Assembly (NCBI GenBank): GCA_900473805.1
Contig: UCMS01000012.1
Coordinates: forward strand, 3,802 to 67,801
Reading direction: 5' to 3'
Source: Hyphomicrobiales bacterium
GTDB taxonomy: Bacteria; Pseudomonadota; Alphaproteobacteria; Rhizobiales; Rhizobiaceae
Length of the DNA: 64,000 nucleotides
Shown here: positions 23,950-31,690 of the stretch, one piece after another
Layout of the letters: each line of letters starts with the position of its first letter
How positions within the stretch are numbered: the first letter of the stretch is position 1
Program-made: the position numbers and the translations under genes
Notes under the pieces: model-generated
The model's input: only the letters and a program-made list of their open reading frames with translations
Databases searched by the model: none
What the model was told of the DNA's origin: nothing

Positions 23950-25002
23950 TCACTCTGCGGCGATCTGATTGTCCTCATGGCTCTTTGGGGTGACCATGGC
24001 GCCGATGATCTGCTGGAGGTCGACATGACCGACGGGCTTGCCGGTACCGTCAACGACATTGGCGGTGGTCTGCCGCGCTTCGGTCATCATGCGGGCGGCG
24101 GTCTCGAGGACCATGTCGCTCGGCAATTGCAAACCGTCACCGCCACCGATCGAGGGCGACATGATGGTGCCGAGCATGATGACACGACCGCGGTTCACCT
24201 CCTTGACGAAGGCGGAGATATAGTCATCGGCCGGCTGCAGGACGATGTCCTGGCCGGAGCCCTGCTGAATGACCTGGCCATCCCGCAAGATCGCGATCTT
24301 GTCGCCGAGCCGCAGCGCTTCATCCAGATCGTGGGTGATGAAGACGACGGTCTTCTTCAGCTCCTGCTGCAGATCAAGCAGCACGGTCTGCATGTCGACA
24401 CGGATCAGCGGATCCAGCGCCGAATAGGCTTCGTCCATCAGCAGAATGTCGGCGTCGTTGGACAGCGCACGGGCAAGACCGACGCGCTGCTGCATGCCGC
24501 CCGACAGCTGGTTTGGATAATGCCCCTCGAACCCGGCAAGACCGACCCGATCGATCCAGCGGCGACCGATCTCCTCGCTCTTCGAGCGCGGAATGCCCTG
24601 GATGTCGAGCCCGTAGACGGTGTTTTCGAGCACCGTGCGATGCGGCAGCAGCGCGAACTTCTGGAAGACCATCGCCGTTTTGTGGCGGCGGAATTCGCGC
24701 AGTTCGAGCTGGTTCATCTGACAGACGTCGACACCGTCATAGAGGACCTCGCCCGAGGTCGGCTCAATCAGCCGGTTGATATGGCGGATCAGCGTCGATT
24801 TTCCGGAGCCCGACAGCCCCATGACGACGGTGATACCACCGGCCGGCATGGAGATGTTGATGTCCTTGAGACCCAGCACATGGCCGTGCTTCTCGTTCAG
24901 TTCCGACTTCGAGATCCCGGCTTTGACCGCTTCGATATGTGCAGCGCCATTGGGGCCGAAGATCTTGTAAAGGTTCTTGATTTCAATGCCGTGACTAGCC
25001 AT
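23950..25002 (-). CDS. proV: glycine betaine/proline ABC transporter, ATP-binding subunit
   Basis: 350 residues from the ATG at 25002. Walker [11 protein letters not shown]-loop VFQKFALLPHRTVLENT, signature LSGGMQQRVGLARAL, Walker B ILLMDEAYSALDP, switch His in FITHDLDEAL. A C-terminal CBS-like region (VLETAARMM ... GHVDLQQIIGAM) is typical of ProV/OpuAA and may sense ionic strength. It couples ATP to import of glycine betaine or related osmolytes. Overlaps proW by 8 bp. Confidence 0.92.
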   Translation of the reverse strand: MASHGIEIKNLYKIFGPNGAAHIEAVKAGISKSELNEKHGHVLGLKDINISMPAGGITVVMGLSGSGKSTLIRHINRLIEPTSGEVLYDGVDVCQMNQLELREFRRHKTAMVFQKFALLPHRTVLENTVYGLDIQGIPRSKSEEIGRRWIDRVGLAGFEGHYPNQLSGGMQQRVGLARALSNDADILLMDEAYSALDPLIRVDMQTVLLDLQQELKKTVVFITHDLDEALRLGDKIAILRDGQVIQQGSGQDIVLQPADDYISAFVKEVNRGRVIMLGTIMSPSIGGGDGLQLPSDMVLETAARMMTEARQTTANVVDGTGKPVGHVDLQQIIGAMVTPKSHEDNQIAAE

Positions 25003-25909
25003 GGACAACCTCCGTGTGGCGCTGAAGGCGCTTGCCATATGCCTGGCTGGTGCGGTCGAAGATGATGGCGATCGCGACAAGCGCGAAGCCGTTGAGGAAG
25101 CCGATCGTCAGGAACTGGTTCGAGATCGCCTGCAGAACGTTCTTGCCAAGGCCGCCAACGCCGATCATCGAGGCGACGACGACCATGGCGAGCGACATCA
25201 TGATGGTCTGGTTGATGCCGGCCATGACGGTCGGAAGCGCCAGCGGGATCTGTACGTTCATGAGCTTCTGGCCGGGTGACGAGCCGAAGGCGTCGGCTGC
25301 TTCGAGGACCTCGCGGTCGACGAGGCGGATGCCGAGGTTCGTCAGACGGATCATCGGCGGCACGGCATAAATGACGACGGCGATGACGCCCGGGACTTTG
25401 CCGATGCCGAAGATCATGACGACGGGGATCAGGTAGACGAAGCTCGGCAGCGTCTGCATGACGTCGAGAATGGGATTGACCACCGACTGGGCGCGGTCAG
25501 AGCGGGCCATCAGAATGCCGATCGGGATGCCGATGACGATGGCAAGAAGCGTCGAGACGGTGACGATCGCCAGCGTGATCATCGTGTCTTCCCAGAGGCC
25601 GACGAGGCCGATGAAGAGCATGCCGATCACGGTGACGGCAACGATTCGCATGTTGCGGCTGGCGAAATAGACCACCACGACCATCACGGCCAGCACGATG
25701 AACCAGGGCGTGTTGACGAAGAGTGATTCCAGCCCGTTGAGGAAGTGCTGCAGGGGTGTGGTCAGGGCGTCGATGACATTGCCATAGGCACGCACGAAAC
25801 TCTTGAAGCTGTCGTCGACCGCCTTGCGCACCCCGCGCATGAGCGTCTGGTCGATGGCCGGAAACTTGCAGAGCAGTTCCGGCAGATAGTTGCATAAAGT
25901 CGAAGCCAT
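24995..25909 (-). CDS. proW: glycine betaine/proline ABC transporter, permease
   Basis: 304 residues from the ATG at 25909, preceded by AAGGGGAACAAG. A hydrophilic N-terminal 60 residues are followed by about six TM segments. The coupling-loop motif EAADAFGSSPGQKLMNVQIPLALP, read as EAADAFGSSPGQKL and VQIPLALPTVMAG, is that of ProW/OpuAB. Works with ProV and ProX. The region between it and proX holds two strong stem-loops that may set the subunit ratio. Confidence 0.92.
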   Translation of the reverse strand: MASTLCNYLPELLCKFPAIDQTLMRGVRKAVDDSFKSFVRAYGNVIDALTTPLQHFLNGLESLFVNTPWFIVLAVMVVVVYFASRNMRIVAVTVIGMLFIGLVGLWEDTMITLAIVTVSTLLAIVIGIPIGILMARSDRAQSVVNPILDVMQTLPSFVYLIPVVMIFGIGKVPGVIAVVIYAVPPMIRLTNLGIRLVDREVLEAADAFGSSPGQKLMNVQIPLALPTVMAGINQTIMMSLAMVVVASMIGVGGLGKNVLQAISNQFLTIGFLNGFALVAIAIIFDRTSQAYGKRLQRHTEVVHG

Positions 25910-26070
25910 CTTGTTCCCCTTATCGACCCTTCGCTCTTTACTTACACCTTGACGGTGCGGCGAGGGTAGTTGCGGCGCTGCGTCTGTCGCCTCGGTCCGC
26001 ATCACGGACGACAGGCTAACCGAGTTCCGCGCGGGAATTCATGCCGTCTGCGACGTCAGAAGCCTCGAAT

Positions 26071-26120
26071 GGCGGCACGCTGCCGCCCCGGAAAGTGCGG
26101 CGGGTGCATGCCCCGCCGCA
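26071..26120 (-). repeat. two tandem stem-loops between proX and proW
   Basis: First stem: GGCGGCA (26071-26077) with TGCCGCC (26081-26087). Second stem: TGCGGCGGG (26096-26104) with CCCGCCGCA (26112-26120), both perfect. They lie in the 231-bp gap after proX. Such hairpins often protect the binding-protein mRNA and reduce downstream expression. They could also be part of a rhizobial intergenic repeat, which I cannot test. Confidence 0.5.
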
Positions 26121-26140
26121 GCCAATTGCGTCAGCCGCAA

Positions 26141-27139
26141 TCAGAGAGCCGCCTTGACCTTTTCTGCGACTTCAGGAGCAACCCAGGTGGTCCACATTTC
26201 CGGATAGGTTTCCAGGAAGTGCTTGGCGCCATCTTCATTGGTGCCCTGGTTTTCTTCCATCCAGGCGAGGACCTTGCCGACCGTCTGGTTGTCCCACTTG
26301 CGGGTCTTCACGTAGTCCATGGCGACGCCAGCCTTCTCAGCGAAGCCCTTGGTGACGACGGTGTAGACGTCGGAAACCGGATAGGCGTTCACCTTCGGAT
26401 CCGGGCAATCCGGAACGGCGGTGCAGGCATCCCAGGAGGCCTTGTCATGGTCTACGCCGAAGGAGAGCTTGACCATTTCATACTTGCCGAGGATGGCGGT
26501 CGGGGCCCAGTAGTAGCCGAGCCAGCCCTTCTTGTTTTCAAAGGCGTTGGCGATCGAGCCGTCGAGGCCGGCAGCTGAGCCCGTGTCGACCAGTTCGAAG
26601 CCCTTGTCCTTGGCGCCCAGCGCCTTGTAGAGGTTGGCGGTCGAAACCTGGCAGTTCCAGCCCGACGGGCAGTTGGTCACGGCGCCCTTGGACGGATCTT
26701 CCGGAGCCGGGAACAGTTCCGGATGCTTCAGGGCATCTTCGACCGTCTTGATGTCCGGATGTTCATCGGCGATGAACTTCGGGATCCACCAGCCTTCGAC
26801 GCCACCGTCGGAAAGCAACGGAGCGGCCTGGATCAGGCGGCCTTCGGCAATGGCCTGATCGAGCGCGGTGCGCACGGCGTTGACCCAGAATTCCGGAGCC
26901 ATGTCCGGCTGACCCTTTTCGTTCATCGAGGCGAAGGTCGGCATGGTGTCACCGGTGACGACGGTCACGGTGCAGCCATAGCCGCTTTCCAGGATGATCT
27001 TGTCGACATAGGCGGCAACGCCGGCCGAAGCCCAGTTCATTTCGGCGATGGATACATCGCCGCATTCGGCAGCCTGGGCAGAGCCTGCGACTGCGTAAAG
27101 CCCTGCGGCGAGAAGTGTGGAAGCGAGGAGCTTCTTCAT
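26141..27139 (-). CDS. proX: glycine betaine/proline ABC transporter, substrate-binding protein
   Basis: 332 residues. Residues 1-23 are a signal peptide (KKLLASTLLAAGLYAVAG, cleavage after AQA). The mature part has the OpuAC-type fold: CGDVSIAEMNWASAGVAAYVDKIILESGYGC (read as EMNWASAGVAAYVDKI), PEFWVNAVRTAL, GWWIPKFIADEHPDIKT (read as WWIPKFIADEHPDI), and GWLGYYWAPTAILGKY. Aromatic residues such as Trp and Tyr in these motifs form the cage that binds quaternary ammonium groups. It is the first gene of the minus-strand proXWV unit. A 1-kb upstream region holds a perfect palindrome. Confidence 0.92.
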   Translation of the reverse strand: MKKLLASTLLAAGLYAVAGSAQAAECGDVSIAEMNWASAGVAAYVDKIILESGYGCTVTVVTGDTMPTFASMNEKGQPDMAPEFWVNAVRTALDQAIAEGRLIQAAPLLSDGGVEGWWIPKFIADEHPDIKTVEDALKHPELFPAPEDPSKGAVTNCPSGWNCQVSTANLYKALGAKDKGFELVDTGSAAGLDGSIANAFENKKGWLGYYWAPTAILGKYEMVKLSFGVDHDKASWDACTAVPDCPDPKVNAYPVSDVYTVVTKGFAEKAGVAMDYVKTRKWDNQTVGKVLAWMEENQGTNEDGAKHFLETYPEMWTTWVAPEVAEKVKAAL

Positions 27140-27343
27140 GGAGTTAAGACCTCCCAGTCTTATCTAGCAGCGTTCATCGGAACGGGCGGTGACGGCTACT
27201 GCTGACCGTTCCGCCAATGGTTTTCCCTTGCGGAATGCCCCGTCCGAACGCGTCTTGCCGGCCGCTGCATCCCTGGCGACCGGATCTTGTCATGGGGAGC
27301 CTAATGCCCGGCCGACCGCGTATCGCCAGGACAGCCTACGTCT

Positions 27344-27360
27344 TTGATTTCAGAAATCAA
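27344..27360. promoter_or_regulatory. 17-bp perfect palindrome upstream of proX
   Basis: TTGATTTC-A-GAAATCAA is symmetric at every base. It lies 204 bp before the proX ATG in an otherwise geneless region. Size and shape fit an operator of a dimeric repressor (for example GntR, LacI or MarR type). No regulator gene is adjacent. Confidence 0.5.
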
Positions 27361-27599
27361 CCACCTGCGACCGCGCAGCATGACCGCAGTCCGTGCGGCA
27401 AAGCATTGCTGCGACTTAATTTGCCGCATTTTAGCAGGCGTGAAGAGACGGAGTGCACACAGTACGAGCAGGCAAACGGGAAGGAACGAAAATCCTGTTT
27501 TGCTGCGCCTCCAGAAAAGACGCCGGTTGTCTCAACTGCGGCAACCAGCCTCTGCGATACCCTCGGGGGGCTCGCGTGAAAAAAATCAAAAAAATTTCT

Positions 27600-27717
27600 T
27601 GAACTGGATCCCGATAACGATCCGGTAACGCCTGTAACGATAGATGAGAGGGCCGATGGCGTGTTTTCGTCGGCTGCGCCCCGGATCCTGTATTGCGTCC
27701 CGGGGCGTTTGTTTTTT
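27600..27717 (+). ncRNA. candidate small RNA with intrinsic terminator
   Basis: At the right end, CGCCCCGG (27677-27684) pairs with CCGGGGCG (27700-27707), followed by TTTGTTTTTT (27708-27717), a strong plus-strand terminator. No plus-strand protein gene lies upstream for at least 5 kb, so the terminator most simply ends a short RNA. The 5' end is unknown; TTGAAC at 27599-27604 could be a -35 element but the matching -10 is weak. The start coordinate given is only a guess. Confidence 0.4.
27677..27717 (+). terminator. strong plus-strand intrinsic terminator
   Basis: Perfect 8-bp GC stem with a 15-nt loop, then ten bases of which nine are T. It points away from proX and has no protein gene to serve on its strand. 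Confidence 0.75.
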
Positions 27718-27765
27718 CGGGCAGAGCGAATTGTCGCCCGGAGCCAATTCGTGGCTCGAACCTTC

Positions 27766-27894
27766 TCAGCGCTTCGTCGAAACCAGCGGATGACGCGGAT
27801 CGCGCACTTCCCAACGCGCGACCTGCGTATTCGACGGGGCGCGGCCGTTCCAGGCGATGGCGAGGCTATTGCGATTGTGCAGGATGTAGAGCAT
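27766..27894 (-). CDS. hypothetical 42-residue protein
   Basis: ATG at 27894 with GAGGAA 7 nt upstream. The product starts MLYILHNRNSLAIAWNG and ends HPLVSTKR; it is neither secreted nor membrane-bound. No family recognised. It stands alone between the candidate sRNA and cobQ, divergent from cobQ. The good Shine-Dalgarno makes it more than a chance frame, but expression is unproven. Confidence 0.45.
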   Translation of the reverse strand: MLYILHNRNSLAIAWNGRAPSNTQVARWEVRDPRHPLVSTKR

Positions 27895-27944
27895 GGGTGT
27901 TTCCTCAAGGGTGCCGCGCTCTCTTCCGGAGCGCCGGTCTCGAT

Positions 27945-28055
27945 GTCGCAGATAATCCTTACGTCGTGAATGCGCCAGAGCGCAAACCGTCATCGGTTGT
28001 CGCAAATCGACGATTGTGAGCGGCGGGAGCGCGACAGGCTGTCGCAGTGTCGCAA
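27945..28055. promoter_or_regulatory. TGTCGCA repeats upstream of cobQ
   Basis: TGTCGCA occurs four times in direct orientation at 27945, 27999, 28041 and 28049. The third copy is also the right half of a perfect dyad GCGACA-GGC-TGTCGC (28032-28046). The cluster lies between the small minus-strand gene and the cobQ start. Multiple sites for one regulator are likely. No cobalamin riboswitch features were seen. Confidence 0.45.
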
Positions 28056-28138
28056 CTGCGGCGGAATTTGGGGCAAAAGCGCGGCAAACGCGCCCAAAAC
28101 ATGGCGAATAACGAGCGACGCAGACAGGACAGAACGGC

Positions 28139-29593
28139 ATGACGAAGGCCATAATGTTGCAGGGAACAGGCTCCGATGTCGGAAAGACGATACTGGTCGC
28201 CGGCCTTTGCCGACTGGCCTCCAATCGGGGACTGAAGGTCGCTCCGTTCAAGCCGCAGAACATGTCGAACAATGCCGCCGTCTCAGATGACGGCGGTGAA
28301 ATCGGACGAGCCCAGTGGCTGCAGGCGCTGGCAGCGCGCATCCCCTCTAGCGTCCACATGAATCCGGTTCTTCTGAAACCCCAGACAGAGACGGGCAGTC
28401 AGATCATCGTCCAGGGCAGGGTTTTCGGCCAGGCCAAAGGGCGGGACTATCAGCGCCTGAAGCCGCAGCTGATGGATGCAGTGCTCGACAGTTACCGGCA
28501 GGTGGCAGACGGGCGCGATCTTGTGATCGTTGAGGGAGCCGGCTCGCCCGCGGAAATCAATCTGAGAGCCGGTGACATCGCCAATATGGGGTTTGCGACA
28601 CGGGCGGAGGTGCCGGTGGTGCTGGTCGGCGACATCGACCGTGGCGGGGTGATCGCCTCATTGGTGGGGACGCACACGATCCTGCCGGAGGAGGATCGGC
28701 AGCAGATCAGCGGCTATATCATCAACAAATTTCGCGGTGACGTGACGCTGTTCGATGAGGGTATTTCTGCCATCGGCGGGTTTACCGGCTGGCCCTGCTT
28801 CGGCGTGGTGCCCTGGCTGAAAGCCGCCAGCCGTTTGCCGGCGGAAGATTCCGTGGTGCTGGAGCGGATGGTCCGCGGGCAGGGCGGGGCACTGAAAATT
28901 GCTGTGCCTGTGTTGTCTCGGATCGCCAATTTCGACGATCTCGATCCGCTGCGCCTGGAGCCGGAGGTCGATCTCGTCTTTGTGCGCGGCGGCGATCCTC
29001 TGCCGTCGGACGCCGGACTGGTCATCCTGCCGGGCTCGAAGTCGACGATCGGCGATCTCGCGGAACTGCGGGCCAATGGCTGGGACCGGGATCTGGCGCG
29101 TCACGTGCGGCGCGGCGGCCGGGTGATCGGGATCTGCGGTGGTTATCAGATGCTCGGCCGCACTGTCGCAGATCCGCTGGGACTGGAGGGCGAGCCTGTC
29201 ACAGTCGAGGGATTGGGGCTTCTCGACGTCGATACGGTGATGGCGGCGGAAAAAACGGTCCGCAACAGCGTGGCGCGCTCGCTTGACTACGATGTAGCGC
29301 TAACCGGCTATGAGATCCATTTGGGCGTGACCGAAGGACCGGACCAGGCACGTGCGCCCGTTGCCATTGACGGGAGGCCGGACGGAGCGGGGTCTGCGGA
29401 CGGCCGGGTCGCCGGTACCTATCTGCACGGGCTGTTCTCAAGCGACGCCTATCGGCAAAGGCTTCTCGAGAGCTTTGGGATTGTGGGAGGCGGTGTGGAC
29501 TACCGGGCTCTTGTCGATGCCGCACTCGACGATGTGGCGGCAGAGCTCGAAAGCCATCTGTCCGCCGACTGGCTGAAGAGCCTGTTGGACTAG
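28139..29593 (+). CDS. cobQ: cobyric acid synthase
   Basis: 484 residues. The N-terminal ATP-dependent synthetase domain has MLQGTGSDVGKTILVAGLCR (P-loop), APFKPQNMSNNAAV, and VEGAGSPAEINLR. The C-terminal class-I-like glutamine amidotransferase domain has the nucleophile Cys in GICGGYQMLG and GTYLHGLF with its His. The enzyme amidates four side chains of adenosylcobyrinic diamide to make cobyric acid in cobalamin synthesis. It stands alone here, not in a cob operon, near genes that need corrinoid. Confidence 0.95.
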   Translation: MTKAIMLQGTGSDVGKTILVAGLCRLASNRGLKVAPFKPQNMSNNAAVSDDGGEIGRAQWLQALAARIPSSVHMNPVLLKPQTETGSQIIVQGRVFGQAKGRDYQRLKPQLMDAVLDSYRQVADGRDLVIVEGAGSPAEINLRAGDIANMGFATRAEVPVVLVGDIDRGGVIASLVGTHTILPEEDRQQISGYIINKFRGDVTLFDEGISAIGGFTGWPCFGVVPWLKAASRLPAEDSVVLERMVRGQGGALKIAVPVLSRIANFDDLDPLRLEPEVDLVFVRGGDPLPSDAGLVILPGSKSTIGDLAELRANGWDRDLARHVRRGGRVIGICGGYQMLGRTVADPLGLEGEPVTVEGLGLLDVDTVMAAEKTVRNSVARSLDYDVALTGYEIHLGVTEGPDQARAPVAIDGRPDGAGSADGRVAGTYLHGLFSSDAYRQRLLESFGIVGGGVDYRALVDAALDDVAAELESHLSADWLKSLLD

Positions 29594-29607
29594 GCTTTCG
29601 TTGTCGT

Positions 29608-29733
29608 TCAAGACGTTTGCGCAGCATCCATGGGGGACGCCATCAGCTCGCCACCGCCAAGAGAGTTGTTGGAATATTTGAACGCCAATATGCTGAGCAC
29701 CGAAGCGACCAGCAGGATGAAGATCATTCTCAT
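29608..29733 (-). CDS. small membrane protein, paralogue 1
   Basis: 41 residues from the ATG at 29733, AGGAG upstream. One TM helix (MIFILLVASVLSILAF) and the tail KYSNNSLGGGELMASP. The tail pattern S-x-x-SL-x-GG-x-L-x-ASP is shared with the gene 134 bp upstream on the same strand. Function unknown; convergent with cobQ. Confidence 0.6.
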   Translation of the reverse strand: MRMIFILLVASVLSILAFKYSNNSLGGGELMASPMDAAQTS

Positions 29734-29866
29734 TGTTTTGCTCCTGCTTGTCTTTCGACAATGCAATTGCGGCAAAAGCAGTTCCGGTGGGTTGAGGAAT
29801 AGCAAAGTGTTGGCGATGTTATGCTGTCGCCGTTGCATATCTGCAACGTGGCGTCTTTGGCCGACG

Positions 29867-29989
29867 TTAGCCTAGCGCCACTTCACTTGGAGACGCCGTG
29901 AGACGACCGCCACTGAGGGAACTCTCCGAAAATTTGATCGCCAGAATGCTGAACACCGCAGCAATCATTACCAGGATCATCACACGCAT
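29867..29989 (-). CDS. small membrane protein, paralogue 2
   Basis: 40 residues from the ATG at 29989: one TM helix (VMILVMIAAVFSILAI) and the tail KFSESSLSGGRLTASP. Shares SILA-x-K-x-S-x-x-SL-x-GG-x-L-x-ASP with the neighbouring copy, although the DNA has drifted; protein conservation with DNA drift suggests selection. Function unknown. Confidence 0.6.
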   Translation of the reverse strand: MRVMILVMIAAVFSILAIKFSESSLSGGRLTASPSEVALG

Positions 29990-30175
29990 CTTGGATCCCA
30001 CGCCCTAAACCTGGAAGCGAATATATCCTCCCACCGGTTCGAGGGCTGCTAAGTCCATTACTTGCATTCTAAGGATCCAGCAGAAATGCGCAGGCAGGCG
30101 GAAGAGGGGGCTGAGCACTCGTCCAACGTACTTAGGCGATGCGACTTCGGGCTGCTGCTGATTCGGGGAGTTAAT

Positions 30176-31669
30176 TCACCGGTCCAGCGGCCAGATCGGT
30201 CGCCGGACACGGACATAGGAACGGAGTTCTGCCCGCGGCGTTGCGAGTGCTCCGCTATCGCAGACGATGACTTTCTCTGCGATAGGCTCGAATGCCGCGC
30301 GGAAGTGCTGCATTGATTTGACCACAAGGAAACGCAGCCGCGTCGGCTCTATGCCGAAGGCTTTGACCTGTTGCAGGTCGAGCATCTGACCGGGGATGGT
30401 CACCACGAGGATGTCGATGCCGCTGACCCTGAAGACCGCCGTTGGCCCGAAACTGTGGGTGATGCCGCCCAGGATCGGACCGTCGCCGGTATAAAATCCG
30501 TCGGAGAGGTGCAGAATTTCTCCCGTCAGGGTCAGCGGGCCACCGCCGAATGTCGGATCAACCTTGCCGCCAAGCGCTACCGTCACGATGTCGCCGACCC
30601 TGTGCTGATGCAAGAAAGTGGCGGCCTCAGCATCAATGATCGGCGCGAAAGCGCCCTCGGTCGCTCCGGCCGACAACAGCGCCTGAAGCAAGGCCGTGGC
30701 ATCGCCGTAGGCGCCCGCGCCCGGATTATCGGCATAGTCTGCGATAACCAGAGGGCGGCCTGACAGCGGAAAATCGTAGGCTATCCGGGCAGCGTCTTCC
30801 GGTGTCAGGAAGTCGTTTGCCACCTGACCGCGTTGCGCCCAGATGGTCTCTGCAAGAGAGTGGGCAATCGTTTCGGCGCGTGTCTGCGCCTCAACTGTTC
30901 CCTCATCGTAGGTGACGAGCACGGTCGCCCCCGCTTCCTCAATGTCGGCTTCGGCAAAGCCCGCATTGATCGACACCGCGAGGATGCCCGACTCCTGCTC
31001 GTGAAGTCGGGCCCGGTCGTAGAGGGCCTTGGTCTCTGAAACGTCGGTGCGGCCGGCATTGGCCTCATCGAGCATAGGGATATGCACGCGAAGAGTTTTC
31101 GGTCGGATGGAGCCGACGAGGGCCTTGTCAAGAAGCCGTCCGGCATGGCGACCGATCTCACGCATGTCGACATGCGGATAGGTCTTATACGAGACAAAGA
31201 TCTGCGCCTGGCTGACCATCACCGGTGTTGCCATGGCATGCAAATCCAGTGTCACCGCGATCGGCAGGTCCGGACCGACGATGGCTCGCAGCCGGCTCAG
31301 GAGTTCGCCTTCGCCATCATCGCAGAAATCCGGGACCATCGAGCCGTGCAGGCCGAGCAATATGCCATCCAGTGCCTCACCCTCTTCGCGGGCAGCATCG
31401 CAGATCAGCCCGGCGATGTGGTCAAATGCCTCGCGCGAAACGCGGGCACCCGGTGTTGCATGGGCTGAGACGACATGTCTTACACTCCAGCCCGCTTCGC
31501 GACCCGCATCGAGGAAGCCCGCGATCTCTGCATTGACGTTTCCGAAGCGCTCGACCGCAACTTCGCCAAGGTCGAGAGTTTCACGCTGAAAGGCCGCGAG
31601 ATCGGTCGCTCCCTTCTTGAAGGTGTTGCTTTCATGGACGAATTCGGCAGTGAGGATGCGGAAGGTCAT
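30176..31669 (-). CDS. M81 (MlrC-like) metallopeptidase
   Basis: 497 residues. N-terminal MlrC domain: ILTAEFVHESNTFKKGATDL (read as AEFVHESNTF), ILLGLHGSMVPD, VTLDLHAMATPVM, and YPHVDMREIGRHA. C-terminal domain: VIADYADNPGAGAYGDAT, VALGGKVDPTFGG. Asp and His in LDLHAM and the HVD motif are likely metal ligands. MlrC degrades linearised microcystin; other members probably hydrolyse D-amino-acid or modified peptides or amides. It is the last gene of the peptide transporter operon, 21 bp after oppF, which suggests it acts on an imported peptide. Confidence 0.88.
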   Translation of the reverse strand: MTFRILTAEFVHESNTFKKGATDLAAFQRETLDLGEVAVERFGNVNAEIAGFLDAGREAGWSVRHVVSAHATPGARVSREAFDHIAGLICDAAREEGEALDGILLGLHGSMVPDFCDDGEGELLSRLRAIVGPDLPIAVTLDLHAMATPVMVSQAQIFVSYKTYPHVDMREIGRHAGRLLDKALVGSIRPKTLRVHIPMLDEANAGRTDVSETKALYDRARLHEQESGILAVSINAGFAEADIEEAGATVLVTYDEGTVEAQTRAETIAHSLAETIWAQRGQVANDFLTPEDAARIAYDFPLSGRPLVIADYADNPGAGAYGDATALLQALLSAGATEGAFAPIIDAEAATFLHQHRVGDIVTVALGGKVDPTFGGGPLTLTGEILHLSDGFYTGDGPILGGITHSFGPTAVFRVSGIDILVVTIPGQMLDLQQVKAFGIEPTRLRFLVVKSMQHFRAAFEPIAEKVIVCDSGALATPRAELRSYVRVRRPIWPLDR

Positions 31670-31690
31670 GGTCGAATCCAGAATGTATGT

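Larger units (their letters stand above)
27140..27765. other. long intergenic region upstream of proX
   Basis: 626 bp without a supported protein gene. It holds the perfect palindrome at 27344-27360, an A/T-rich run at 27579-27600, three TAACG direct repeats (27615, 27626, 27635), and a candidate plus-strand sRNA with an intrinsic terminator. The proX promoter must lie in the left part. Confidence 0.6.

Noticed and set aside
27895..28138. Cobalamin riboswitch before cobQ
   Set aside because: No B12-box sequence (GCCACTG type) or matching stem pattern seen; repeats of TGTCGCA are present instead.
30062..30316. 84-codon plus-strand frame
   Set aside because: Mostly antisense to the 3' end of the M81 gene, TTG start, no Shine-Dalgarno or domain.
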